DNA from: Pseudodesulfovibrio sp. zrk46
GTDB lineage: Bacteria; Desulfobacterota; Desulfovibrionia; Desulfovibrionales; Desulfovibrionaceae
Length of the DNA stretch: 64,000 nt
Direction: 5' to 3'
NCBI RefSeq assembly: GCF_012516435.1
Contig: NZ_CP051216.1
Span: 1,552,001 to 1,616,000, forward strand
The notes under the pieces are model-generated. The model saw only the letters and a list, made by a program, of their open reading frames with translations. It had not been told where the DNA came from and ran no database searches. Positions 33,383-40,682 of the stretch are shown in pieces (position 1 is the stretch's first letter; every line of letters begins with the position of its first letter). The translations under genes and the position numbers were made by a program.

Positions 33383-34528
33383 TTATAACGAGCCGTTACA
33401 AAGATCCCCGTATAGTTTTTCGTATCTGTTGATTATCGAAGGCAGCGAGTATTCTGCGACAATCCGTTGTCGGGCTGCTTCTCCAAGCAACTCCCTGCCA
33501 TTGTTTGACATGGTTGCTAGCTCGGTCAAGGCGCTTGCCATCTTGTCGGCATCTCCCGGTCCGACCACGCGGCCGGTATCGGCCACCAGAATGCGGGAGT
33601 CGCCGACGTCAGTGACCACATTGGGAACACCACAGCACATGGCCTCGCCCACCACGTTGGGGAAGCTCTCGCCAGTGGACGACGACACGTGGATGTCCAT
33701 GGCAGCCATCAGTCGAGCAACGTCGTTGCGCTCACCAAGCAAGCGTACCCTGTCGGCGGGCAGTCCTGCCTCGCGCATCCATGTGGCGATGTCGAGATTG
33801 TCGTAGTCGACACCCCGGCCTGCCAGCATGAAGATTGTGTTACAGTTCTGAGTCGTTTTGGCGGCAGCCCGAATCAGGGTTTGGTGATCTTTCATGGCGT
33901 CGAAGCGGGCCACATGGCCGATGACGACCTTGTCCGGACTGATGGAGAGCTCTTCCCGCACAGCCTGTCGCGCTGTCGGGTCGGGGTGGAAGTGATCCAC
34001 GTTGAATCCGTTGGGAATGACCTCAAAGTGTTTGGAGGTATAGCCCAACGCCTTATGGAAGCGGCGCGCCTCGTTGGAGTTGGTCAGGATGGCATCGGGA
34101 AAGCGCGAGAGGGCGGCGCACAATTTGAGCGTCACGCCGGTCATGCGGCGATATTCATCCAGCGCCATGAAGGAGCAGCGGATGTTCCATGCTATCTTAG
34201 GGCCGCCCATGGGATAGGCAATCTTGGTGGCGGCGAGGGCGGCGAGGTCGGCATGATAGAGCCAGCTTTGTACCACGTCCGGCTTGTAGTTGCGGATGAT
34301 GCGGACCAGGCGCAGCAGTGCGGGCAGGGACGGAACGCCGCGGCGCATGGAGAGCGTGTGCACGGGAATGCCTGCTTCTTCCAGCTGCGTGCCCATGGGG
34401 CCGGGCTCAATGAGACTGACCACTCGCGACGTGAAACGTTTGCGATTCATGCCCTTTGCCAGACGGTAGAGCATGGTCTCGGCTCCGCCTACATCCAGGC
34501 CTGTTATGACGTGCAGTATTTTTTTCAT
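33383..34528 (-). CDS. family 4 glycosyltransferase
   Basis: The 381-residue GT-B enzyme starts with the acceptor-domain signature ILHVITGLDVGGAETMLYRL and has the donor-site block GLPADRVRLLGERNDV..LMAAMDIHVSSSTGESFPNVVGEAMCCGVPNVVTDVG of GT4 proteins. The EX7E-type Glu pair is visible as E-SFPNVVG-E. It probably adds a sugar to a surface polysaccharide or lipid-linked glycan; donor and acceptor are unknown. It stands alone rather than in a polysaccharide cluster. No strong ribosome site is seen. Confidence 0.88.
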   Translation of the reverse strand: MKKILHVITGLDVGGAETMLYRLAKGMNRKRFTSRVVSLIEPGPMGTQLEEAGIPVHTLSMRRGVPSLPALLRLVRIIRNYKPDVVQSWLYHADLAALAATKIAYPMGGPKIAWNIRCSFMALDEYRRMTGVTLKLCAALSRFPDAILTNSNEARRFHKALGYTSKHFEVIPNGFNVDHFHPDPTARQAVREELSISPDKVVIGHVARFDAMKDHQTLIRAAAKTTQNCNTIFMLAGRGVDYDNLDIATWMREAGLPADRVRLLGERNDVARLMAAMDIHVSSSTGESFPNVVGEAMCCGVPNVVTDVGDSRILVADTGRVVGPGDADKMASALTELATMSNNGRELLGEAARQRIVAEYSLPSIINRYEKLYGDLCNGSL

Positions 34529-34622
34529 GAGTATTGTCCGCCCACCAGTGTCTCTTTGGCGGGCAGCCTTGGCCTATCATCATATAAGATAAAAAACCAT
34601 AGCTGCACGAAATGCAGGGTGG

Positions 34623-35948
34623 TCAGCAGCGGGCGCATCTTCCGCCGGACACCTGTTCCCAGTTGCCGTTGGTGCGGCGAATGAGGATCTCCTGCAGCGT
34701 GGTGTCTCCGCAGTTGTTGAGGCAGAGCTTGTTGGGCTGGAGGGAAAAACTGGTCGCTACCTTGCGCGCCGTGGAGTAGTGGGTGCGCACCCAGATGTTT
34801 CTGTTGGGATCATCGGCATGGATGTGTGCGTATGCACGTTCAGTGGACGGGCCGCCCTGACGCGGGGCAGCGATGATGGTGGGCCGATCCAGAACGAGGG
34901 CTTCGCCGTTGCCGAGAAAGGGCAGACGGGTGTCGCCGCAGAGCAGTACGCCGCAGTCGCGGTTGCCATACTGGTAGACAAGTCCGTTGCGGAAATCGAT
35001 GGTCTGTCGTGCCTGCTCCAGTATTTCCTTGGGAGACATGAGGTCTGGCAGGGTATACCTGTCCTCGGCCGGGCAGCCGTTGATGCATTTGACCGGGACT
35101 CGTGACAACCCGGCATACTGGCAGCAATCCGCGTTGGACATGAACCGGACCCGGGCAGGGCTTTTGAGTATGAGCGCTCCGGCAATGGCGGTGAGCGCCA
35201 GCGTGGTGACCAGCGAGCGGACGCCCCGTTCCGCGCCGCCGGGCAGCAGGTCAGCCTCGGCCAGCAGCAGGCGTCCGCACAGGTGGGCCACGTCTTCAGT
35301 GGTGCCGCCACGCATCAGCCGTTTGCCGATGACCGTGATGGCCCGGTTCACAGGCGCGCCTTCTCCCTGCCAGCGGCAGGCCGCACGGTCACTCAGGGTT
35401 TCCAGCGTCGAGATGAAAAATTTCGTCAACCCATCCTCTGCTTCGTCGTTGTCTTTCACTATGAAGGAGTCACGAGTCAGATGGGCATAGGGCGTCTCGC
35501 CAAGGCAGAGTGTCATGCCAAGGGCGATGAGCATTGCCACGCTTTCCATGCGTCGCCGGGCCGAGTCTCGCGGCAGTATGTCGGGAAAGGTGTTCCATTG
35601 GGGATCTGCAAGGTAGGGTATCTGTTTACCATTGCTGCCCTGTGCGAGCCAGCCTTGCCAGTCGCCGTCGAACCGCCGGGCCGACTCCATCAACAGATCC
35701 AGGGATTCAGGGAACCAGTATTCTGTAACTCCCATCCCGGTTTCCATCAGGTCGAGGATGCCGCCCAGCCGTTCCCGGCAGGTATTGGTGCAGAACACGG
35801 CACGAAGTTTTCTCACCTTCCGCTCTTCCAGGAGTTCGTGCAAACCGCATCCGTCCTGACCGCCGTCAAAGAGAAAATCGCCGCATCCACCGCTTCTGAT
35901 GAGATAGGAGTCGCCGCACCTGATTGGAAGTACCCTGAATTCTGTCAT
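34623..35948 (-). CDS. degenerate metallo-beta-lactamase-like protein, unknown function
   Basis: The 441-residue product opens like an MBL fold (RVLPIRCGDSYLIRSGGCGDFLFDGG), but where active members have THxHxDHxGG it reads TNTCRERLGG, so the zinc ligands are lost. A second MBL-like strand set appears near residues 330-385 (GNRDCGVLLCGDTRLP, VLDRPTIIAAPRQGG). In between lies a helical region without homology I know. The C-terminus ends in a Cys-rich GGRCARC. Such inactive MBL folds are found as scaffolds or sensors in some bacterial conflict systems, but that is only an analogy. The AT-rich 304-base stretch before it and its isolation hint at horizontal origin. Confidence 0.6.
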   Translation of the reverse strand: MTEFRVLPIRCGDSYLIRSGGCGDFLFDGGQDGCGLHELLEERKVRKLRAVFCTNTCRERLGGILDLMETGMGVTEYWFPESLDLLMESARRFDGDWQGWLAQGSNGKQIPYLADPQWNTFPDILPRDSARRRMESVAMLIALGMTLCLGETPYAHLTRDSFIVKDNDEAEDGLTKFFISTLETLSDRAACRWQGEGAPVNRAITVIGKRLMRGGTTEDVAHLCGRLLLAEADLLPGGAERGVRSLVTTLALTAIAGALILKSPARVRFMSNADCCQYAGLSRVPVKCINGCPAEDRYTLPDLMSPKEILEQARQTIDFRNGLVYQYGNRDCGVLLCGDTRLPFLGNGEALVLDRPTIIAAPRQGGPSTERAYAHIHADDPNRNIWVRTHYSTARKVATSFSLQPNKLCLNNCGDTTLQEILIRRTNGNWEQVSGGRCARC

Positions 35949-36252
35949 TTGTTCTGCATGAGTATTCGTAAAAGCGATATAGATATTAGGTCATACGATA
36001 TTGAATATGTCAATCTATATAGTGTTGCGAACGATAAAAACATAAAAATGACAAAAAAAATGATCAAGAAATCAGGCCTATGGAGGAGTGAATATTCACG
36101 ACTGAGTGCAAATAGTAGTAGTTCTTAATGTAAAAACAGATATTTGCAGTGTGGATAAACAGTCCTTCGTACGCCATTGTACCAAAGTTGACAAGGAAGA
36201 AATGCGTCTTTATATGGCCTGCAACACAAACGTCACAGGAGACATTTACATA
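35949..36252. other. AT-rich gene-free region
   Basis: About 300 bases, clearly richer in A and T than the surroundings (runs such as AAAAACATAAAAATGACAAA). It separates divergent genes and must hold both promoters, but no clear -35/-10 pair or repeat stands out. An open frame from 36106 is only an upstream extension of the 3D-domain gene. Confidence 0.5.
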
Positions 36253-36747
36253 ATGAAGTTACTTATCAACTACACACTCGCCCCAGTGCTTTGCGCCGTT
36301 GTCGTGGTCCTGGCCGTGGCTGTTGTAGTGAAACAGCAGGAAGTCGACGGCCTCAAGCACAAGCTCGTGCTTGCAGAGCAGACCGCCGAGGCCCGCAAAG
36401 CCATGGTCGAGGAAGCGCGTCTGCTTCAGAAAGCCATGTCCAAGCCGCCCGTGCGAAAAGTCACGGTTACTGCCTATAACCCCACCACCGCCCAGTGTGA
36501 TGAGGATCCGCTTATCGCCGCTTCCATGCGCAAGGTTCGTTCCGGCACCATCGCCGTTTCCCGCGATCTCTTTGATCAGGGTTGGGTCTTTGGCCGTAAG
36601 GTCCGCATCGAAGGGTACGGCATTTTCGAGATCAATGATCTCATGAACAAACGCTTTACACAGCGAATCGATATATTCATGTGGGATGAAAACCAGGCCC
36701 GCCAGTTTGGCAAGAAGAACATCAAGGCCGCCCTACTCGAAATCTAG
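36253..36747 (+). CDS. membrane-anchored 3D-domain protein
   Basis: The 164-residue product has an N-terminal membrane anchor or signal (LINYTLAPVLCAVVVVLAVAVVV), a short coiled coil, and a 3D domain (VTVTAYNPTTAQCDEDP..AVSRDLF..KVRIEGYGIFEINDLM..RIDIFM). The conserved Asp residues that give the domain its name are present. 3D domains occur in peptidoglycan-cleaving lytic transglycosylases of the MltA/YuiC type, so cell-wall remodelling is likely. The ATG at 36253 is preceded by AGGAGA and starts exactly at the hydrophobic segment; upstream in-frame codons look non-coding. Confidence 0.8.
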   Translation: MKLLINYTLAPVLCAVVVVLAVAVVVKQQEVDGLKHKLVLAEQTAEARKAMVEEARLLQKAMSKPPVRKVTVTAYNPTTAQCDEDPLIAASMRKVRSGTIAVSRDLFDQGWVFGRKVRIEGYGIFEINDLMNKRFTQRIDIFMWDENQARQFGKKNIKAALLEI

Positions 36748-36772
36748 TTAAGGCCCACCTTTGGTTGGCCTC

Positions 36773-36808
36773 AAAAAGGCGTGCTCCTTTTCGGAGCACG
36801 CCTTTTTT
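36773..36808 (+). terminator. terminator of the 3D-domain gene
   Basis: A 10-bp stem, GGCGTGCTCC with GGAGCACGCC, loop TTTTC, then six T. Confidence 0.93.
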
Positions 36809-36818
36809 GCGTTTCCCC

Positions 36819-36939
36819 GGCTTGCGATAGCGGCGCATCTGCGGCGTTGCCGGACGACGAGTGAATCCTCACCGTAGCGCTGCTACGCCTCCGGTTCCCT
36901 CGTGTCCGTCGCCTTGCAGCTGCACCACTCTCGCAAGCC
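36819..36939. repeat. structured intergenic element family B, copy 1
   Basis: 121 bases that fold into one long imperfect hairpin. The ends are GGCTTGCGA and TCGCAAGCC; then GCGGCGCATCTGC faces GCAGCTGCACCAC. A second arm pair is GGACGACGAGTGAA with TTCCCTCGTGTCC, and the tip is CGTAGC-GCT-GCTACG. A second copy lies at 43744-43917 with paired changes in the stems. It has no T tract. No coding frame is plausible. Confidence 0.75.
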
Positions 36940-36981
36940 TCACGCGGTCAGGGGAGAAGAGGGGTGGGTGACATATACAAG

Positions 36982-37016
36982 AAGAACCCATCTGACGGGG
37001 AGTCGGATGGGCTCTT
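36982..37016 (-). terminator. terminator of the nitroreductase gene
   Basis: On the minus strand GAGCCCATCCGAC pairs with GTCAGATGGGTTC (one G-U pair) and is followed by TTCTT, 24 bases after the stop. Confidence 0.75.
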
Positions 37017-37039
37017 ATTAATAGATTTGGTGGCTATGG

Positions 37040-37843
37040 TTAGTCCAGCCAGCGGACTTTGGCATCCCAGCGTCGTGGGATGCGGGGGTAGCGGTATTTG
37101 GGGTAGCCGAGCATGAGGGCGGCGTAGACGCCGTGGCCTTCGGGGATCTGGAGGCGGTCACGGAGGTCGCGGCAGCCTTCGGCGGCTTCCATGAGGAATC
37201 CGGCCCAGCAGGCGCCGATGCCGCGGGCATGGGCGGCCAGTTCAAGATAGGCGGCGGCAAGAGAGCAGTCCTCGGCGGGATGGAATCCATCCTCGGAGGC
37301 GTGGGCAATGGCCACGTGCGGGGCGCCGTGCAGGATCATGTCGATGCCTTTTTTCCAGTTCTTGATGACGCCGGGGAAGACGTTGTTGATGGCCATGTAG
37401 TGAACGGTGTGTCCCACCAGCTCCTGCGTCACTTCCGGGTTGGAGGTCACGATCCACTGGGCGGGCTGGCCGTTCTTGGCGCTGGGTGCGAAGGTGGCCA
37501 CCGAGAGCAGTTCTTCGATGGTCTCGCGTGGGATGAGCTTGTCCTTGTAGGTGCGGATGGAGCGGCGGCTCATGAGGAACTGGTCGGCCTGCTCCGGGCT
37601 GACGCGGAGATCGCGCGCGACCTTGTCGCACTGCTCGGGGGTGAGCTCGGGCGTCACCGGCATTTCCGGCAGGGTCAGGGCCTGCACCGGGCATATGGCC
37701 ACACAGTGACCGCATGCGATGCACGTCTTCTTGGCTGCCAGACGCAGCTTGGGGAACTCGTCCTTGCCTTCTACAATCAGTTGGTACGGGCACTCGGAAT
37801 AGCATCCGCCGCACTGCTTACATTTCTCTTTATCCACAAACAT
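37040..37843 (-). CDS. nitroreductase with N-terminal double 4Fe-4S ferredoxin domain
   Basis: The 267-residue product has two ferredoxin motifs at residues ~8-50 (CKQCGGCYSECPY and CIACGHCVAICPV), then an FMN-dependent nitroreductase domain (RRSIRTYKDKLIPRETIEELL, FAPSAKNGQPAQW, GIGACWAGFL, LMLGYPKYRYPRIPRR). Electrons probably pass from ferredoxin or the clusters to FMN and on to a nitro, quinone or other acceptor in the cytoplasm. This fusion is common in anaerobes; the physiological substrate is unknown. Monocistronic with a terminator. Confidence 0.92.
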   Translation of the reverse strand: MFVDKEKCKQCGGCYSECPYQLIVEGKDEFPKLRLAAKKTCIACGHCVAICPVQALTLPEMPVTPELTPEQCDKVARDLRVSPEQADQFLMSRRSIRTYKDKLIPRETIEELLSVATFAPSAKNGQPAQWIVTSNPEVTQELVGHTVHYMAINNVFPGVIKNWKKGIDMILHGAPHVAIAHASEDGFHPAEDCSLAAAYLELAAHARGIGACWAGFLMEAAEGCRDLRDRLQIPEGHGVYAALMLGYPKYRYPRIPRRWDAKVRWLD

Positions 37844-38025
37844 GGTGTTCTCGTGATGTTGATTTGGGTAGGGCGCCAGCTCGGTCGGCCGCGCCTGAGA
37901 CGCCGTGCGTAATCAAATGACCTACCCTTTGTCCAGACCCAATTACATATCTTAACGCGCCTGACATCAGCCACTAATATGCAATACGCCTATACGAAAA
38001 GCAGTGCAAATAATCGCCTCTCACC

Positions 38026-38151
38026 CGCCCTCGAGCGAAGCGAGCGATAAAAAGTTTGGGAAAAGGAGGGGATGGGGGTCTGGGGGAAGGGGAGGAAACA
38101 ACCCTTTCCAAAGGGTTTTTCCTCCCCTTCCCCCAGTTCGCCGCAGGCGAA
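38026..38151. repeat. intergenic repeat family A, copy 3 (inverted, shortened)
   Basis: The gene-free region 37844-38151 is split: its first half shows nothing notable. From 38026 CGCCCTCGAGCGAAGC plus GAGCGA is the exact reverse complement of a block in copy 1. Then GATAAAAAGTTTGGGA leads to a G-rich/C-rich hairpin at 38080-38136 and ends in TTCGCCGCAGGCGAA just at the stop codon of the lipoprotein gene. The same GATAAAAAGTTT-hairpin order occurs in copy 4. Confidence 0.7.
38080..38136. repeat. purine/pyrimidine-strand hairpin (27-28 bp)
   Basis: CTGGGGGAAGGGGAGGAAAC continuing AACCCTTT (38080-38107) pairs with the arm 38110-38136 across a 2-base loop. One extra base (the C of ACAACC) bulges. 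One arm is nearly all purine. It lies right after the minus-strand lipoprotein gene, so it may also end that transcript. Confidence 0.85.
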
Positions 38152-38706
38152 TTAAATTTTAGCGCAAATAGCTGGGAGGGCTTCGCCGATCAGGGTGCGC
38201 AGGGTTTCTGCGAGAATGTCAGACTGGCTGCCGTAGCCGGGAACCACGAGGTTCTCCACTTCGCTGGTGTACTTCTCGGCCAAGACGGTCTTGCCGTCCT
38301 TCTGGACCATGAACTTGACGGTGAGCTTGCCGGCATAGGTAGTGGTGCCGGTCTGGTTCAGGTTCAGAGCCAAGACCTCACCAGTGATGAGTGTGCCGGT
38401 GCCGGGGGTGACGGTGGAAGTACGATACTTGGGATTGCTGCCAGCGGCCTTGAGCTCGTCGAAGAGCGCCCAGCCAACCCAGTCGGCCACGTCTGACAGA
38501 GTGTTGATAGCCTGCCCGTTGCTGTCGGACCCGAGCTTGGACTGGTCACGCTTGTCCTCGAACTTGAAGACCGTGACGTCGCCGGAGCAGGGTGCCGTGG
38601 ACTGGCCGATGGCGTATGTGAGTTTGACAGCGTTGTGGCTGGCGCAGCCAACGACGGCGAGGAGCAGGATGAGGCAGAGGGCTGCCGGGAAAATGCGTTT
38701 GGTCAT
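38152..38706 (-). CDS. YajG-like outer-membrane lipoprotein
   Basis: A 184-residue lipoprotein with lipobox VVGC after a hydrophobic signal. The mature part (VTVFKFEDKRDQSKLGSDSNG, LSDVADWVGWALFDELKAAG, LITGEVLALNLNQTGTTTYAGKL) has the pattern of the YajG/YajI type and related periplasmic lipoproteins of unknown function. It lies 12 bases downstream of another lipoprotein gene on the same strand, so the two form an operon. Confidence 0.75.
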   Translation of the reverse strand: MTKRIFPAALCLILLLAVVGCASHNAVKLTYAIGQSTAPCSGDVTVFKFEDKRDQSKLGSDSNGQAINTLSDVADWVGWALFDELKAAGSNPKYRTSTVTPGTGTLITGEVLALNLNQTGTTTYAGKLTVKFMVQKDGKTVLAEKYTSEVENLVVPGYGSQSDILAETLRTLIGEALPAICAKI

Positions 38707-38718
38707 GGGGTATCTCCG

Positions 38719-39162
38719 CTAGATTTCATTGCCTTCAGGGGCGGGGGTCTCTTTTTCGATCTGTTTGTCGAGTTCCTTCTCCATCTTGTCCAGCAGCTTC
38801 TTGGTGATGGACAGGAGGCGATCCAGATTCTCGCTCACAAAGGATTTTGCCTTGGTGTCGATTTCTTCGTCGAGCTTGTCGCCGTCAACCTTGGGGACAG
38901 CCTGGGCGCGCTCCTTGTCGAGCTTGATGAGGGCGCGGATGGCATCGAGGTTCTCGCGAATCTGGGCGAACTCTTCCTTGAAGGCCTGTTCACGCGCAGC
39001 GGCATCGGCCTTGAGGGTGCTGACCTCGTTTTCAAGGGCGGTCAGCCGTTCCTTGTCCTGAGCGGAAAGCCCGGACGGTGAATCCTGTCCGCAACCGGTG
39101 AGGGCCAGACACAGGGCCAGAATCAGCGCCGCGACAAAAGGAGTGCAGGTGATGTTTCTCAT
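38719..39162 (-). CDS. coiled-coil lipoprotein
   Basis: A 147-residue lipoprotein with lipobox LTGC. The mature part is almost entirely a charged coiled coil (ERLTALENEVSTLKADAAAREQ, LDRLLSITKKLLDKMEKELDKQIEKE). It resembles Lpp-like or structural lipoproteins in composition, but I recognise no specific family. The ATG at 39162 immediately precedes the signal; longer frames upstream look non-coding. It is first in an operon with the YajG-like gene. Confidence 0.7.
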   Translation of the reverse strand: MRNITCTPFVAALILALCLALTGCGQDSPSGLSAQDKERLTALENEVSTLKADAAAREQAFKEEFAQIRENLDAIRALIKLDKERAQAVPKVDGDKLDEEIDTKAKSFVSENLDRLLSITKKLLDKMEKELDKQIEKETPAPEGNEI

Positions 39163-39304
39163 GGAAACAGGGGTATCACATACGGATACGTGCTGACAAT
39201 GGAGTGAATGGGGCGACAGTGTGAACCTTGATTTTGCGTGGCAATTCCGTACAATGCGCAAGGCTCGAAATTGCCGGGCCGGGACAGGAATTCAAGATGA
39301 GATT

Positions 39305-39769
39305 ATGCCAATGAGATTAGTTAAGTATTCCGTTATTGTATGTCTGCTCCTCGCCTGTGCGGGCATCGCCTGGGCAGGGGATTACGTGCCGGTGGGGCAT
39401 CCCACCAGCTTCCGTGGGCTAGAGTGGGGCACCGCTCTTGAGGATGTGCCCGACCTGTTGGCCGTGAAAGGCGCATCGTACAAAGACACCTATTTTCGCA
39501 AAGACGAGCGCATGACGTTCGGCGATGCCAAGATTACCTCGGTGGCGTACTACTTCCGCAAGGGCAAGTTATACCGTGTGGGCGTCGCCTTCGAGGGCAG
39601 GGGCAACCACTTCCTGATCAAGGAAAGATTGTTGTCCATGTATGGCCGCGGACGCGGCGTGGGCTCGCGCTACGGCTGGATGTGGCCCGATTTTTCTGTC
39701 GAGATCAACTATAATGATGATGCCAAGACAGGCGGACTCATATATACTTACGAAGGAAAACTCGACTAA
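39305..39769 (+). CDS. small periplasmic protein of unknown function
   Basis: A 154-residue protein with a signal peptide (YSVIVCLLLACAGIAWA, cleavage before GDYVP). The mature part (SFRGLEWGTALEDVPDLLAVKG, FGDAKITSVAYYFRKGKLYRVGVAFEGR, MWPDFSVEINYN) has the beta-rich pattern of a recurring family of small periplasmic proteins in Desulfovibrio-like genomes, with no known function. The start is uncertain: ATG at 39305 or 39311. The next gene begins 32 bases later and may be cotranscribed. Confidence 0.7.
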   Translation: MPMRLVKYSVIVCLLLACAGIAWAGDYVPVGHPTSFRGLEWGTALEDVPDLLAVKGASYKDTYFRKDERMTFGDAKITSVAYYFRKGKLYRVGVAFEGRGNHFLIKERLLSMYGRGRGVGSRYGWMWPDFSVEINYNDDAKTGGLIYTYEGKLD

Positions 39770-39801
39770 GTTTTCGTCACCAGAAAAACGATAAGAAGGC
39801 C

Positions 39802-40575
39802 ATGAACGAGAACCGTCCCGTCCAAAAGCTCAAGCTGCGATACAAGCTCTTCTACGTCCTGAGCGTAGTGGCGCTGGGTGTGCTGCTGTGTGCCAATTTC
39901 AGCATCATCTACACCCTTGTTGTCACCCCGCCTGAAGACCCTGCCTCGGTCATGAAGAGCGTGTATATCGTCATGGTGGTGGGCTTCTTCATTCTGGCGG
40001 CCCAGGCCCTGCTTATCTTCACGCGCTTCATCCCCATGCTCGGCAAGGAAGCGGCAGCCCTCGAGGAAATGAACGAGCAGATCGAGCAGCTGTCGGTTTA
40101 TGACGACCTGACCAAGGTCTATAACCGGCACAAGTTCGAAGACGTGGTTCGACGCGAGCTGGAAAACGTGCGCCGTTACTCCCACCCATTGTCTGGCATC
40201 ATGTTCGATATCGATGACTTCAAGGTCATCAACGAGGCCAATGGCTACCGCGCAGGAGACAAGCTGCTGGCCAGCCTCGCCCAGTTCGTGAGCGGCAAGC
40301 TGCGGAACTCGGACTACGTGTTCCGGTGGCGCGGCGGCAAGTTCATCATTCTGGCCCCCCATACCGACATCGAAAAGGCTGCCATCGTGGCCGAAAAACT
40401 GCGCCAGATCGTGGGGCACAAGCTCTTTGGCGGCAAGATTCGCATGACTCTCTCCCTGGGCGTGATTCAGGGGGCTGAGGACGATTCCATGGAGACTTTC
40501 CTGCATCGTATCCAGTCTGCCCTGACCGGAGCCAAGAGTCAGGGCAAGAACTGCGTAGTGGTTAGCCGCAGCTGA
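39802..40575 (+). CDS. membrane GGDEF-fold protein with degenerate active site
   Basis: A 257-residue protein with two N-terminal membrane helices (~18-40 and ~52-72) and a cytoplasmic GGDEF fold. The metal motif DIDDFK is present, but the signature GG[DE]EF reads RGGKF (in FRWRGGKFIIL) and the usual NDxxGH is NEANGY. Loss of the catalytic acidic residues means it is very probably not a diguanylate cyclase; such proteins often bind c-di-GMP or GTP, or act as partners. It sits 107 bases upstream of an active-looking diguanylate cyclase in the same orientation, which makes a functional link plausible. Confidence 0.88.
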   Translation: MNENRPVQKLKLRYKLFYVLSVVALGVLLCANFSIIYTLVVTPPEDPASVMKSVYIVMVVGFFILAAQALLIFTRFIPMLGKEAAALEEMNEQIEQLSVYDDLTKVYNRHKFEDVVRRELENVRRYSHPLSGIMFDIDDFKVINEANGYRAGDKLLASLAQFVSGKLRNSDYVFRWRGGKFIILAPHTDIEKAAIVAEKLRQIVGHKLFGGKIRMTLSLGVIQGAEDDSMETFLHRIQSALTGAKSQGKNCVVVSRS

Positions 40576-40682
40576 TTCCGCATTCCTCCTGTCCGCCGGG
40601 GAGCCAGAAAAGTATGGCAAATCCCGTGGCCTTGTGTTTATTGTAATAGATACCGGGAACTATTTTGCCGGCAGGAACTATT

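Noticed and set aside
35283-36128. A 281-residue plus-strand open frame reaching into the AT-rich region
   Set aside because: It is mostly antisense to the degenerate MBL gene, with a random-looking tail in the AT-rich sequence.
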